64,000 nt of DNA from NCBI RefSeq assembly GCF_001888165.1, contig NZ_CP015455.1, forward strand, positions 800,001 to 864,000, given 5' to 3'. A program made the translations under genes and the position numbers. The DNA is from Syntrophotalea acetylenica. Lineage in GTDB: Bacteria > Desulfobacterota > Desulfuromonadia > Desulfuromonadales > Syntrophotaleaceae. Below the pieces are notes generated by a model. That model saw nothing but the letters and a program-made list of their open reading frames with translations. It was not told the origin of the DNA and made no database searches. Positions 48,220 to 57,612 of this stretch are shown here, piece after piece (positions within the stretch are counted from its first letter, which is position 1; the number at the start of each line of letters is the position of its first letter).

Positions 48220-50570
48220 TCAAAAGGTGATTTCCAGATGCCTCAGCATCGCGGCAAGGCAGTCGCGGATACGGCTTCCCTCCGACATGGTCAGGATTTT
48301 TCGGGCCGTGCTTTCCGCCTCGCGGCTGGAAATGCGGCTCAACATCATTTTTACCCGCGGGATAAAAGGCGCGGCCATGGAAAATTCGCGGATTCCCATG
48401 CCGATCAGAGCCAGCAGGTTGAGGGGATCGTTAGCCATTTCACCGCACAGGCAAAGCCCTTTTTTCTGCTTTTGCGCAATTTTTGCGACGTTGTTCAATA
48501 CTTGCAGCACGGCAGGATGCAGCGGATCGTAATAGCGGTTGACCAGGGGATTGTTGCGGTCGGCCGCCAGCAGGTACTGGATCAGGTCATTGGTGCCAAG
48601 GGCAAAAAAATCGACCTCCCTCGCCAGGCTTTCAGCCAGTTGCACGGCGGCCGGCACCTCGACCATTATCCCTATGGGCACATCGGCCGCGAAGGCCAGG
48701 TTTTCCCGTTTTAAATTGTGACGGGCTTCATCGACAACCGCTTTGCAGGCACGAATTTCCTCGATCCCTGAAATCATGGGAAACAGCATTTTGACCGGGC
48801 CGTGGCAGGCCGCCATGAGAATCGCCTCGATCTGGGTACGGAAAATGTCCCGATTGTCGAGGGATACCCGGATCGAGCGCCAGCCCATGAAGGGGTTGTC
48901 TTCAAGGGGGGGCGGAAGTAGGGCAGGGCCTTGTCTCCGCCGATATCCAGGGTCCGGATGGTGACGGGCATCCCGTCGAATTCCGTGACAACCCTCGCGT
49001 AGAGGCGGTACTGCTCCTCACGGTCGGGAAAGTCGGCGCGGATCATGTAGGGGAATTCGGTGCGGTACAGCCCGACCCCTTCAGCGCCGTTGCGCCGGGC
49101 GATATGAATATCGCTGACCAGACCGACATTGGCACGGAGGATGACCTTGACGCCGTCGCGGGTGCAGGCTGGCAGGTCACGGAATCGTTCAATCTGGTGC
49201 AGTTGGCGTCCGGCGTCTTCCTCCAGCCTGCGGTATTCTTCACGGATCCGCGGGCCGGGGTTGATATGCAGAAGGCCGGAATTGGCGTCCAGGATGACAT
49301 GCTCCTCGGGCGCTATATGTTTCAGTGCCCCCCGGACCCCTACCAGCGCCGGGATGCCAAGGGATTTTGCCATGATGACGGCATGGGAATTGCGTTCGCC
49401 GGCCTCGGTGACGATGCCGCGTATCTGCTCGTGATCGAGCATTGCCATGTCCGATGGCAGAATCTCGCGGGCGATAAGCACGCCGGGATGTTTCAGCTGC
49501 AGCGGATGCGGATCCTGGCCTGCCAGATTGGCAAGAAGGCGACGGCCGATGTCGCGCATGTCCGCGGCCCGTTCCCGAAGATACGGGTCCTCCATTTTTT
49601 CGAACGCTTCGACGTAGTTCCCGATGGTTTTTTCAACCGCGTAGCGCGCCCCGTGGCCCTGGTCGATTTCCGCCATCAGGCGCTGGTGCATGGCCCGGTC
49701 CTCGAGAATCATCAGGTGGGTATGGAAAATGGAAGCGTCCGACCGGGACAGCCTCTCGGCCATGCGTTTTTCCAGATAGATGGTCTGGATGCGGGTTTTT
49801 TCCAGGGCTTCCTCCAGCAGGTTTTTCTCCCGCTGCGGATCGAGTGCTTCCTCCTCGAGAATATCCGTCAGCCCGTGCGGTGCCGACATGACATGAGCCG
49901 GCCCCGCAGCCAGGCCGGGATAGGCGATGCTGCCGCGCAGGGTGCTTTGGGGCGGTTCCTTTTGCGTCGGCGCCTGTCCGGAGACGGACCGTGTCGTGCC
50001 GGCAGCCTGGCGTAACACCTCCGCATAGCGGCTGGCCTCGGCTTCCTTGCGCTGGATGGAGTCGAGCAGGCGGGCGTTGATCACGATGGACGATACCTGA
50101 AAAGCAATGGTCGACAGGGCGCTGATGTCTTCGTCGCTGAAGCGCCGGGAGGCCCGGCTCTGGATGACAAGCACGCCTATCGGCTCATTGCGGTCGAACA
50201 GCGGGATTCCCAGGAAACTGTGAAATCTCTCCTCGCCGGTTTCCTTGAAGTAGCGGAAACGGGGGTGATTCTGGGGCTCCTGAATCGCGACCACGCGTCG
50301 TTTTTCCACCACCAGGCCGGTCAACCCTTCGCTGACCTTCATGGTAACACGGCCAACCGCACGACGGGACAACCCCTTGGTGGCTCCCAGCCGCAAGGTC
50401 TCCCGATCCTCGTCCAGCAGATAGATCGAACAGACCTCCGACAGGGTCCGTCGGGCGACGACCGACACGATGTTCTGCAGGGTTTCGTGCAAATCGTGGG
50501 ATTTGAGAATCAGCGTGCTGATATCCTCAAGGGTGCGCAGTCCGATGTGGTTGGTATGTTTTGGCTCCAT
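48220..50570 (-). pseudogene. ptsP: PtsP: GAF plus enzyme I of the nitrogen PTS (frameshifted)
   Basis: PEP-protein phosphotransferase with an N-terminal GAF domain (about 1-170), then an enzyme I N-domain with the phospho-His in GERNSHAVIMAKSLGIPA, and a C-terminal PEP-binding barrel (GLYRTEFPYM, GTNDLIQYLLA, catalytic Cys in CGEMAND). The start at 50570 (MEPKHTN) is preceded by AAAGG. As given, the frame breaks at a run of seven G (48906-48912); eight would join GGDKALPYFRPPL to the downstream frame and give about 783 aa. Both halves are otherwise perfectly conserved, so sequencing error is likelier than a true pseudogene. It starts the PTS-Ntr phosphorelay; NPr and IIA-Ntr are not in the window. 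Confidence 0.9.
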
Positions 50571-50678
50571 CACACAATGGCCTTTCTCGGGTGCCGGTTG
50601 CACAAACGGTATCGGGTCCGGCAAATCATATTGAAGAGAACCGCGTCGGCGGGCTTGAACTCAAAAGCGTGGCGACGA

Positions 50679-52946
50679 TCAGTCACCTTTCCTCGCCGCC
50701 GGGCGGGTCAGAAACTTGCACCGCTGGATGTCGTAGCGTTCCATCAGCCGATAGAAGGTGCGTCGCGGCAGGTTGGCGCGCCTCGCGGCGGCGGACACGT
50801 TGCCGGACGATTCGCGCAGGTAACGTTCCAGCAGGCCGCGCTCGATTAATTCCATCTGCCGGCCTCGCCGGGCCCGGAAATCGCTTGGGGATTTTCCGGG
50901 ATCCGGCTGCGGAGCCGACGCGCCTGCCGCAAGGGGCAAGGACAGGTGCTCCCGTCGCAGGACAGGATCATCGCCGCCAAGGATGACCGCTCGCTCGATG
51001 ACTGCCGCCAGTTCCAGTATATTGCCTGGCCATGCATAGCGGCACAGGGCTTCCATGGCTGGCGCGTCGATGGCTGCGGGGTTCCTGTTAAGCCGCCGGC
51101 CTGATCGCCGCAGCAGCTGTTCGGCAAGTTCCTGGAGGGCTTGCGGCCGGTTGCGCAGAGGGGGGAGGGTCAGGGTACAAAGGCACAGCCGGTAATACAG
51201 GTCGCTGCTGAACCAGCCTTCCTTAACGCCCTGTTCCAGGTCGCGGCGACTGGTGACGATGAGTCGCACATCGACCGGAAGCCGGATTTTCGCGCCCACC
51301 GGCATGATGGAGCCATGGTTGAGAAACTCCAGCAGGGCATCCTGTACCTTTTGCCCGGCATCCCCGATTTCTTCCAGCATCAGGGTTCCGCCGGCCGCCA
51401 GCTCCAAAAGCCCCTGCCGGAAATCCGAAGCGTGGCGGCTTCCGAACAATTCGATCAGCAGCTGCTGTTGATCCAGCCCGGAGCAGCTGAGGGTGGCCAG
51501 AGGTTGTTCCGCCCGGCGGCTGTAACGATGGATGGTCCGGGCGGCGGTTTTTTTGCCGGTTCCCATCTCGCCACGCAGCAAAATTGTTTTATCACCAGGC
51601 GCTACTTCTTGCACGAGATCGAGAAGCTGCCTCGCCAGCAGGTCGTCACCGGGCATGACCTCCTCGGCGGCCTGTTGCGCAAGCTGCGCGGATTTTTGCA
51701 GGCGCGCCTGCTCCGCTTTGAGTCGCTTGACGAAATAGGGCAGGCACATGTCTTCCCGAGCCAGACTCCGGCACACGGCGGTAGCGTGTTCACGGCAGGT
51801 GCGATAGCCGCAGGCACCGCAATTGAGTTCGTCACGCTGGGAAAATTTGTCGGTGGACTGCAGAACCCTGCGGATGCTTTCGCCGCTGGGGTGTTCCTGT
51901 CGGGTTTGGCGATTGCTGAAAGTCCGCTTGAGATTGACCTTTGCGGACGCGGCGTCAGGCTCGGGCCGGGGGCCGTTGTCGTGCTGACGGGCAAACTGTT
52001 CCACCAGCCGGCCCCGCGCAAAAGCGGACAGGCGGCTGCCCGGGTCACACGCGCCGAGGCAGCCGCCGCGACACAGGCGCAGGTCTACAATCCCAGGCCG
52101 GATGCGGCCCGCCGCCAGGTCGAGCAGGACCTCCCGCGCGTTTTGGTAGCCTTCCGTCGAGAGCATCTCGCCCTGCTCGGCGTAATCACGCGGCAACAGG
52201 CTGGTCGGGGCTCCGCCCGACAGGGCGAAGCGTCTTCCGCTTCGCGCATGGGGCTGGTCGAACACGGTTTCCGGCAAGCGCGTCGGTGTGATGCCGGCCG
52301 TTTCGAAAAGTTCGCCTATTTCCGCAAAGGTCAATGCCCCGTCGATGACATCCTGGAACTGGTCGTCCGCTGCTTCGATTTTGGCGGCGAAGCAGGAGCT
52401 TATGGTGACGATGCGCAGTGGCCCCGCATGGGTTGCGCGCAGGGCCCGTGCCGCAGCCACCAGCGGCGAGACGCAGGGCGACAGGTTGCGCAGCAGTTGC
52501 GGGAAATGGCGCTCCACCAAGGCCACGATGGCCGGGCAATGGCTGAGAATCCGAGGCGCGGTTGACACGGTCCGCAACCCGGCGGCGATGGTTCGGGCGG
52601 CAAGTTCGACCCCCCAGGCGCCTTCAACCACGAGCTGAAAGCCGAGCCGGTGCAGGCCGGATACCAGTTGGCCGGGGCGCATATCACCTATGTAGGCCGG
52701 GAAGGATGGAGCTAGGATGGCTGCCATCGGTTCTTTGTGCCGCAACAGGCGCTGGCACCGGTTCAGGCTGTTCGGTGCCCTGCGTGCCTGCTGGGAGCAG
52801 ACCTGCAGGCAGCGTCCGCAGCCGATGCAACGACCGGCATCGGTGTCGGTGCCCTGCGGGGTGACGCGGACGGCCTTGACCGGGCAATGACGAAGGCAGG
52901 CAAAACAGCTGCGGCAGCGTTGGATGTCGGTTTGAATCATGCCCAC
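50679..52946 (-). CDS. Ferredoxin / [FeFe]-hydrogenase-like / AAA+ / Fis fusion regulator
   Basis: 755 aa. Residues 1-70: two [4Fe-4S] ferredoxin motifs (CRSCFACLRHCP, CIGCGRCLQVC). About 75-320: [FeFe]-hydrogenase large-subunit-like domain with H-cluster-type cysteines in SHCPAIVALVE, SSCFAAKIEA and LCRGGCLGACD. About 375-395: FeS motif NCGACGYRTCREHATAVC. About 430-665: sigma-54-type AAA+ with Walker A GEMGTGKKT and the FSSDLYYRL segment, but no GAFTGA (ELFGSRHASDFRQGLLELA there instead) and LEEI in place of LDEI. About 700-745: Fis-type HTH. A sensory hydrogenase-type domain driving DNA binding is inferred; it may sense H2 or redox. GTG start at 52946; ATG at 52940 possible. Confidence 0.85.
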   Translation of the reverse strand: MGMIQTDIQRCRSCFACLRHCPVKAVRVTPQGTDTDAGRCIGCGRCLQVCSQQARRAPNSLNRCQRLLRHKEPMAAILAPSFPAYIGDMRPGQLVSGLHRLGFQLVVEGAWGVELAARTIAAGLRTVSTAPRILSHCPAIVALVERHFPQLLRNLSPCVSPLVAAARALRATHAGPLRIVTISSCFAAKIEAADDQFQDVIDGALTFAEIGELFETAGITPTRLPETVFDQPHARSGRRFALSGGAPTSLLPRDYAEQGEMLSTEGYQNAREVLLDLAAGRIRPGIVDLRLCRGGCLGACDPGSRLSAFARGRLVEQFARQHDNGPRPEPDAASAKVNLKRTFSNRQTRQEHPSGESIRRVLQSTDKFSQRDELNCGACGYRTCREHATAVCRSLAREDMCLPYFVKRLKAEQARLQKSAQLAQQAAEEVMPGDDLLARQLLDLVQEVAPGDKTILLRGEMGTGKKTAARTIHRYSRRAEQPLATLSCSGLDQQQLLIELFGSRHASDFRQGLLELAAGGTLMLEEIGDAGQKVQDALLEFLNHGSIMPVGAKIRLPVDVRLIVTSRRDLEQGVKEGWFSSDLYYRLCLCTLTLPPLRNRPQALQELAEQLLRRSGRRLNRNPAAIDAPAMEALCRYAWPGNILELAAVIERAVILGGDDPVLRREHLSLPLAAGASAPQPDPGKSPSDFRARRGRQMELIERGLLERYLRESSGNVSAAARRANLPRRTFYRLMERYDIQRCKFLTRPAARKGD

Positions 52947-53003
52947 GGGTGGCGAATCCCTTCACAAGGAATCATCGGGCCGGGATGTTGGTTGCGGTAA
53001 ATA

Positions 53004-53019
53004 TGCCGGAAGTGTGCCA
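53004..53019 (-). promoter_or_regulatory. Sigma-54-type promoter of the hydrogenase-like regulator
   Basis: On the minus strand TGGCACACTTCCGGCA: perfect TGGCAC, invariant GG and GC 10 nt apart, but CGGC instead of TTGC at -12. It lies 58 nt before the start codon. Confidence 0.5.
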
Positions 53020-53174
53020 TCAATGCCACAGGCAAGTCAAACATTTTGCAAATGTCATTGACGATGGATAATAAACAGATGAGAAAAGCGTCCGCCGCAT
53101 GATGGGCGTCAACGGTGCGGTGCGCATTGCACGGTCAGTTGCAAGGAAGCTGTTGTGCCTGGCCCGGCCGCGCG

Positions 53175-54170
53175 TCAGCGAGGAATGCGGTAACGCCCGA
53201 CTTCCTGGCTGAAATGGCATGCGGCCAGATGGCCGCTGCCCTGGTCGCGCAGTTCAGGGGCCTGACAATGACAGATCTCCTGTGCGTAGGGGCATCGCGG
53301 GTGAAAGTGACACCCTTCCGGCGGACGGGTGGCTGAGGGTATTTCACCCGTCAGCGGCCGACGCTGGCGGCGGGCACGGGGGTCGGGGATCGGCACGGCG
53401 TTGAGCAGTGCTTCGGTATAGGGGTGGCGAGGTGCCCGGTACAACTGTTCGGCGGCGGTCAGTTCAACGATGCGCCCCAGATACATGACGGCCACCCGGT
53501 TGCTGATGTGTTCGATGACCGACAGGTCGTGGGCGATAAACAGGTAGGTAAGCTCGAACTGCTGCTGGATGTCCTGCATCAGATTGACAACCTGGGCCTG
53601 GATGGACAAATCCAGCGCCGAGACAGGCTCGTCCGCCACGATCAGGCGGGGATTCAGCGCCAGTGACCGGGCAATGCCGATGCGCTGGCGCTGTCCTCCG
53701 GAAAATTCATGAGGATAGCGGTCCATGTGAGGCGCGTCCAGGCCGACGGTTTGCAGCAACCGCAGCACTTCCTGCCGCAGTTCCCTGCCTTTGGCAAGGC
53801 CGTGGATGATGAAGGGTTCGCCGACAATGTCGGCTACTTTCATGCGGGGGTTGAGCGAGGCGTATGGGTCCTGGAAAATCATCTGCAGATCACGACGCCG
53901 GTTGCGCATCTGGTTTCGGCTGAGCTTCAACAGGTCTTCTCCGTCGAACAGGACCTCCCCCGAATCCGGCTCCAGAAGCCGCAGAATCGCCTTGCCGGTG
54001 GTGGATTTTCCGCAACCCGATTCGCCGACGAGACCAAGGGTTTCTCCGGTCTGCAAGGTGAAACCGACACCGTCGACGGCTTTGAGGGACAGGCGGGGTG
54101 CGCCCGCCAGGGCGCCTGTGGAGACCTGAAAGGTTTTGCGCAGATTGCGTACCTCGAGCAGCGTATTCAT
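53175..54170 (-). CDS. dppF: Oligopeptide/dipeptide ABC transporter ATPase (DppF/OppF type)
   Basis: 331 aa from the ATG at 54170 (GGAGAGAAGC before it). Walker [14 protein letters not shown], signature FSGGQRQRIGIARSL, Walker B LIVADEPVSALD, and the C-terminal oligopeptide-ABC cysteine region (HFHPRCPYAQEIC). It powers uptake of peptides or nickel-like ligands with DppD. No permease or binding protein lies in the window, so the rest of the system is elsewhere. Start overlaps the dppD stop by 4 nt. Confidence 0.92.
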   Translation of the reverse strand: MNTLLEVRNLRKTFQVSTGALAGAPRLSLKAVDGVGFTLQTGETLGLVGESGCGKSTTGKAILRLLEPDSGEVLFDGEDLLKLSRNQMRNRRRDLQMIFQDPYASLNPRMKVADIVGEPFIIHGLAKGRELRQEVLRLLQTVGLDAPHMDRYPHEFSGGQRQRIGIARSLALNPRLIVADEPVSALDLSIQAQVVNLMQDIQQQFELTYLFIAHDLSVIEHISNRVAVMYLGRIVELTAAEQLYRAPRHPYTEALLNAVPIPDPRARRQRRPLTGEIPSATRPPEGCHFHPRCPYAQEICHCQAPELRDQGSGHLAACHFSQEVGRYRIPR

Positions 54171-55114
54171 GCTTCTCTCCAGCAGCGTACAAGGTGTCCG
54201 GGCGCCACCTCCAGCAAGGGCGGCAGTTTGCCCTTTTCGGGGGCGAAGGGGGCGGGGCAGCTGTCCAGCAGGGAGAGGCCCTTTGCCGGCGTCAGAGTAT
54301 GGTGAATGGCGAGACGGTGCCGCTTTTGTCCCATCCTCGGAATACATGCCAGCAGACTGCGCGTATACGGGTGGCGCGGATTATCGAAAATAGCCGTTAC
54401 CGGAGCGTATTCCATAATCAGACCGTCGTGCATGATCGCGACCTTGTCGGCGGTTTCCGCCACCACGCCAAGATCGTGGGTTATCAGCAGTGTCGCCATG
54501 CGGTGCCGGGTTTTCAGTTCATCGAGCAGTTGCAGGATCTGAGCCTGGATGGTGACGTCCAGGGCGGTGGTCGGTTCATCGGCAATCAGCAGGTGGGGGC
54601 GGCAGGCCAGGGCCATGGCGATCACCACCCTCTGGCGCATGCCACCGGAAAGCTGGTGAGGGTATTCACGGCAGCGCTGGAGGGGCGAGGAAATGCCGAC
54701 CTGGGCCAGCAGTCCGGCGGCCTGTTGCAGGGATTCCTGGCGATCGATGCCTTGATGGATGCGCAATACCTCGGCGATCTGCTCGCCGATGCAGAACACC
54801 GGATTGAGGGCCGTCATCGGCTCCTGGAAGATCATGGCGATCTGGTTGCCCCGCACCCGGCGCATCTCCGTCTCCGGCAGCAGGCGTAAATCCTCGCCCC
54901 GGAAAAGCACTTCCCCTTCGACCACGCGGCCGGGCGGCGGCACAAGCCGCAGCATGGACAGGGCGGTGATCGACTTGCCGCAGCCCGATTCCCCGACCAG
55001 CGCCAGGGTCTCCCCCTCATCAATGGTGAAATCGATGCCGCGCACGGCCTTGGTCAAGCCGGTTTTGGTAAAAAAATAGGTGCGCAGATTGCGAACGTCA
55101 AGAAGGGCGGGCAT
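54167..55114 (-). CDS. dppD: Oligopeptide/dipeptide ABC transporter ATPase (DppD/OppD type)
   Basis: 315 aa from the ATG at 55114 (AAGGAGCATGC before it). Walker [13 protein letters not shown], signature [15 protein letters not shown], Walker [13 protein letters not shown]. First of two coupled ATPase genes (ATGA overlap with dppF). A TTGACG-17-TACATT promoter lies just upstream, divergent from tex. Confidence 0.92.
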   Translation of the reverse strand: MPALLDVRNLRTYFFTKTGLTKAVRGIDFTIDEGETLALVGESGCGKSITALSMLRLVPPPGRVVEGEVLFRGEDLRLLPETEMRRVRGNQIAMIFQEPMTALNPVFCIGEQIAEVLRIHQGIDRQESLQQAAGLLAQVGISSPLQRCREYPHQLSGGMRQRVVIAMALACRPHLLIADEPTTALDVTIQAQILQLLDELKTRHRMATLLITHDLGVVAETADKVAIMHDGLIMEYAPVTAIFDNPRHPYTRSLLACIPRMGQKRHRLAIHHTLTPAKGLSLLDSCPAPFAPEKGKLPPLLEVAPGHLVRCWREA

Positions 55115-55145
55115 GCATGCTCCTTGTGGCGGGTTGCAGTCAGCC

Positions 55146-55174
55146 AATGTAGCCGGAAAGCCGTTGCCCGTCAA
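55146..55174 (-). promoter_or_regulatory. dppDF promoter
   Basis: On the minus strand TTGACG (5 of 6) and TACATT (4 of 6) with a 17-nt spacer, 32 nt before the dppD start. Confidence 0.55.
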
Positions 55175-55234
55175 GTGCCCGGGCTGCGTGCCGAGTGCCG
55201 CTGACAAGTTGGCCTTTTCGCGGTAGCCCGGCCG

Positions 55235-55243
55235 TGTTAGAAT
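55235..55243 (+). promoter_or_regulatory. Extended -10 element before tex
   Basis: TGTTAGAAT (extended -10 with TAGAAT) 35 nt before the tex start; there is no good -35. It resembles the element at 63946-63954. Confidence 0.45.
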
Positions 55244-55277
55244 TCGCCCCCGATATACCCATTTTTGGAGGTTTTCA

Positions 55278-57557
55278 ATGTCTCTTAATGCACAACAGGA
55301 TAACCGCGTTCTTGGTTGCCTGATCGAAGAAACCGGCCTGCGGACTGCCCAGGTAGCCAATACTATCGCCTTGCTGCGCGAGGGTGCGACGGTGCCTTTC
55401 ATCGCCCGCTACCGCAAGGAGCGCACCGACGAACTTGATGAAGTGCAGATCCGCAACCTGGAAGAACGCCTCGCTTATTTTACCGAACTCGAAGAGCGCA
55501 AGGTCACCGTATTGTCCTCCATCGAAGAGCAGGGCAAGCTGACCCCCGAGCTTGCCGCCCGTATCGAAAGGACCCGCCAGAAAAACGAACTGGAAGATCT
55601 GTATCTGCCGTACAAACCCAAGCGTCGTACCCGTGCCATGATCGCCCGCGAACGGGGACTGGAGCCACTGGCCGAGCTGATGGCGGATGGCCGGGTCACG
55701 CATGGGTCACCGGAGCAGATCGCCGCCCCGTTTGTCGATGCGGAACGGGAGGTGCCGGACGCCGCCGCGGCTTTGCAGGGAGCTTCCGACATTCTGGCCG
55801 AAACCCTCAGCGAAGATGCCGATATGCGCGCTGTGGTCCGGCGTTTGACCTGGGAACAGGGTCTGTTCTGCTCGCGGGTGGCGCCTGACTGGGCCGGGAA
55901 GGTCAGCAAGTTCGAAATGTATTACGACTATCAGGAACCGCTGCGCGAGGTGCCTTCCCACCGCATGCTGGCGATGCGGCGTGGCGAAAAGGAAGAGGTG
56001 CTGCGCCTGTCCATCGCCGCGCCGGAAGAAGAGCTGCTGGCGCGCCTTAAAAATCGCCTGATCCAGGGCGAAAGCATCTTTAGGCCGGTGCTGGAAAAGG
56101 TCGCCGAAGATGCCTATCGGCGGCTGATCGCCCCTTCCATCGAGGTGGAGTTGCGTCTTGAGGCCAAAAAACGGGCCGACGAAGCGGCCATTGCCGTCTT
56201 CGCCGACAACCTGCGCAACCTGTTGCTGTTGCCACCGGCCGGAAGCCGCCGGGTGCTGGGGGTCGATCCCGGCCTGCGCACCGGCTCCAAACTGGCGGCG
56301 GTCGACCAGACAGGGAGTTTTCTGGAGGCTGCGACCATTTATCCACACACGGGAAAGAGTCAGATCGGACCCGCCCGCGGACATCTGCTGCGGCTGATTC
56401 AGTCGCATGGCATCGAGATGATCGCCATCGGCAACGGAACGGCGGGGCGCGAGATGGATCTGTTCGTGCGGGAAACCCTGGCGGAAGCCGGACTCAAGCT
56501 GCCGGTGGTGATGGTCAACGAGGCCGGCGCCAGCGTCTATTCGGCTTCGGATATCGCCCGCGAAGAATTCCCCGATCTCGACCTTACGGTGCGCGGCGCC
56601 ATCTCCATAGCGCGACGCCTGCAGGATCCTCTTGCCGAGCTGGTCAAGATCGATCCCAAAAGCATCGGCGTCGGTCAATACCAGCATGATGTCAATCAGC
56701 CGGCCCTTAAAAAGGCTCTGGACGATACGGTGGAGAGCTGCGTCAACTTTGTCGGGGTCGATCTCAATACCGCGTCCTGGGCACTGCTCTCCTATGTGTC
56801 GGGAATCGGCGCGGCCCTCGCCAAAAGCATGGTACGTTACCGCGAAAGCCACGGCGCCTTCGCGGCCCGCGCATCGCTCCTCGATATTCCCCGCTTCGGC
56901 GCTAAAACTTACGAGCAGGCGGCGGGTTTTCTGCGTATCCGCGGCGCCGCTAATCCTCTCGACAACACCGCCGTGCATCCGGAGAACTACGCCACGGTGA
57001 AGGCGATGGCCGATGATCTCGGCTTGTCGGTAGCGGAACTGGCCGCGGTCCCCGGCAAGGTTGCCGGGCTGCGGCTGGAACGCTACATCACCGATACCGT
57101 GGGTCTGCCGACCCTGCGGGATATCGTCGAAGAGCTCAAAAAGCCCGGACGGGATCCACGGCGGCAGTTCGAAACCGTATCCTTCCGCGACGACGTGCGC
57201 GACATCGGCGACCTGAAAGAGGGGATGATCCTCTCCGGTACCGTTACCAATGTGGCCGCTTTCGGGGCTTTCGTCGATATCGGTGTGCATCAGGACGGTC
57301 TGGTGCACGTCAGTCATCTGGCCCACCGGTTCGTCAGGGATCCCGGCGAAGTGGTACGGGTCGGCGATATCGTCAAGGTCAAGGTTCTCTCGGTCGATGA
57401 GGCCCGCAAACGCATCGGGCTGTCCATCAAGGAAGCTCAGCCGGATCCCGGGGCGACGAAAAGTTCAGGTGCAGAAAAACGCGCGAAAACCGGGAATGCG
57501 CCGCTCAAGGATCCCTCCGCCTGGGAAAAGGCGGGGTTCCGGGTGAAGCGGAAGTAA
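55278..57557 (+). CDS. tex: RNA-binding transcription accessory protein Tex
   Basis: 759 aa, full length. N-terminal helical Tex region (VPFIARYRKERTDELDEVQIR), a YqgF/RNase-H-like domain (RRVLGVDPGLRTGSKLA), two HhH motifs (LLSYVSGIGAALAKSMV, FLRIRGAANPLDNTAVHPE) and a C-terminal S1 domain (GTVTNVAAFGAFVDIGVHQDGLVHVS) ending in a basic tail. It acts in transcription-related RNA handling. Ribosome site TTTTGGAGG. Confidence 0.96.
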   Translation: MSLNAQQDNRVLGCLIEETGLRTAQVANTIALLREGATVPFIARYRKERTDELDEVQIRNLEERLAYFTELEERKVTVLSSIEEQGKLTPELAARIERTRQKNELEDLYLPYKPKRRTRAMIARERGLEPLAELMADGRVTHGSPEQIAAPFVDAEREVPDAAAALQGASDILAETLSEDADMRAVVRRLTWEQGLFCSRVAPDWAGKVSKFEMYYDYQEPLREVPSHRMLAMRRGEKEEVLRLSIAAPEEELLARLKNRLIQGESIFRPVLEKVAEDAYRRLIAPSIEVELRLEAKKRADEAAIAVFADNLRNLLLLPPAGSRRVLGVDPGLRTGSKLAAVDQTGSFLEAATIYPHTGKSQIGPARGHLLRLIQSHGIEMIAIGNGTAGREMDLFVRETLAEAGLKLPVVMVNEAGASVYSASDIAREEFPDLDLTVRGAISIARRLQDPLAELVKIDPKSIGVGQYQHDVNQPALKKALDDTVESCVNFVGVDLNTASWALLSYVSGIGAALAKSMVRYRESHGAFAARASLLDIPRFGAKTYEQAAGFLRIRGAANPLDNTAVHPENYATVKAMADDLGLSVAELAAVPGKVAGLRLERYITDTVGLPTLRDIVEELKKPGRDPRRQFETVSFRDDVRDIGDLKEGMILSGTVTNVAAFGAFVDIGVHQDGLVHVSHLAHRFVRDPGEVVRVGDIVKVKVLSVDEARKRIGLSIKEAQPDPGATKSSGAEKRAKTGNAPLKDPSAWEKAGFRVKRK

Positions 57558-57612
57558 GACGGTGACTGGTGACTGGTGCAGTCCGTACGCCGGTCGAAAG
57601 GGGATACAGGGA

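Noticed and set aside
55707-57326. 539-codon open frame opposite tex
   Set aside because: Shadow of tex; histidine- and glutamine-rich composition typical of reversed GC-rich genes.
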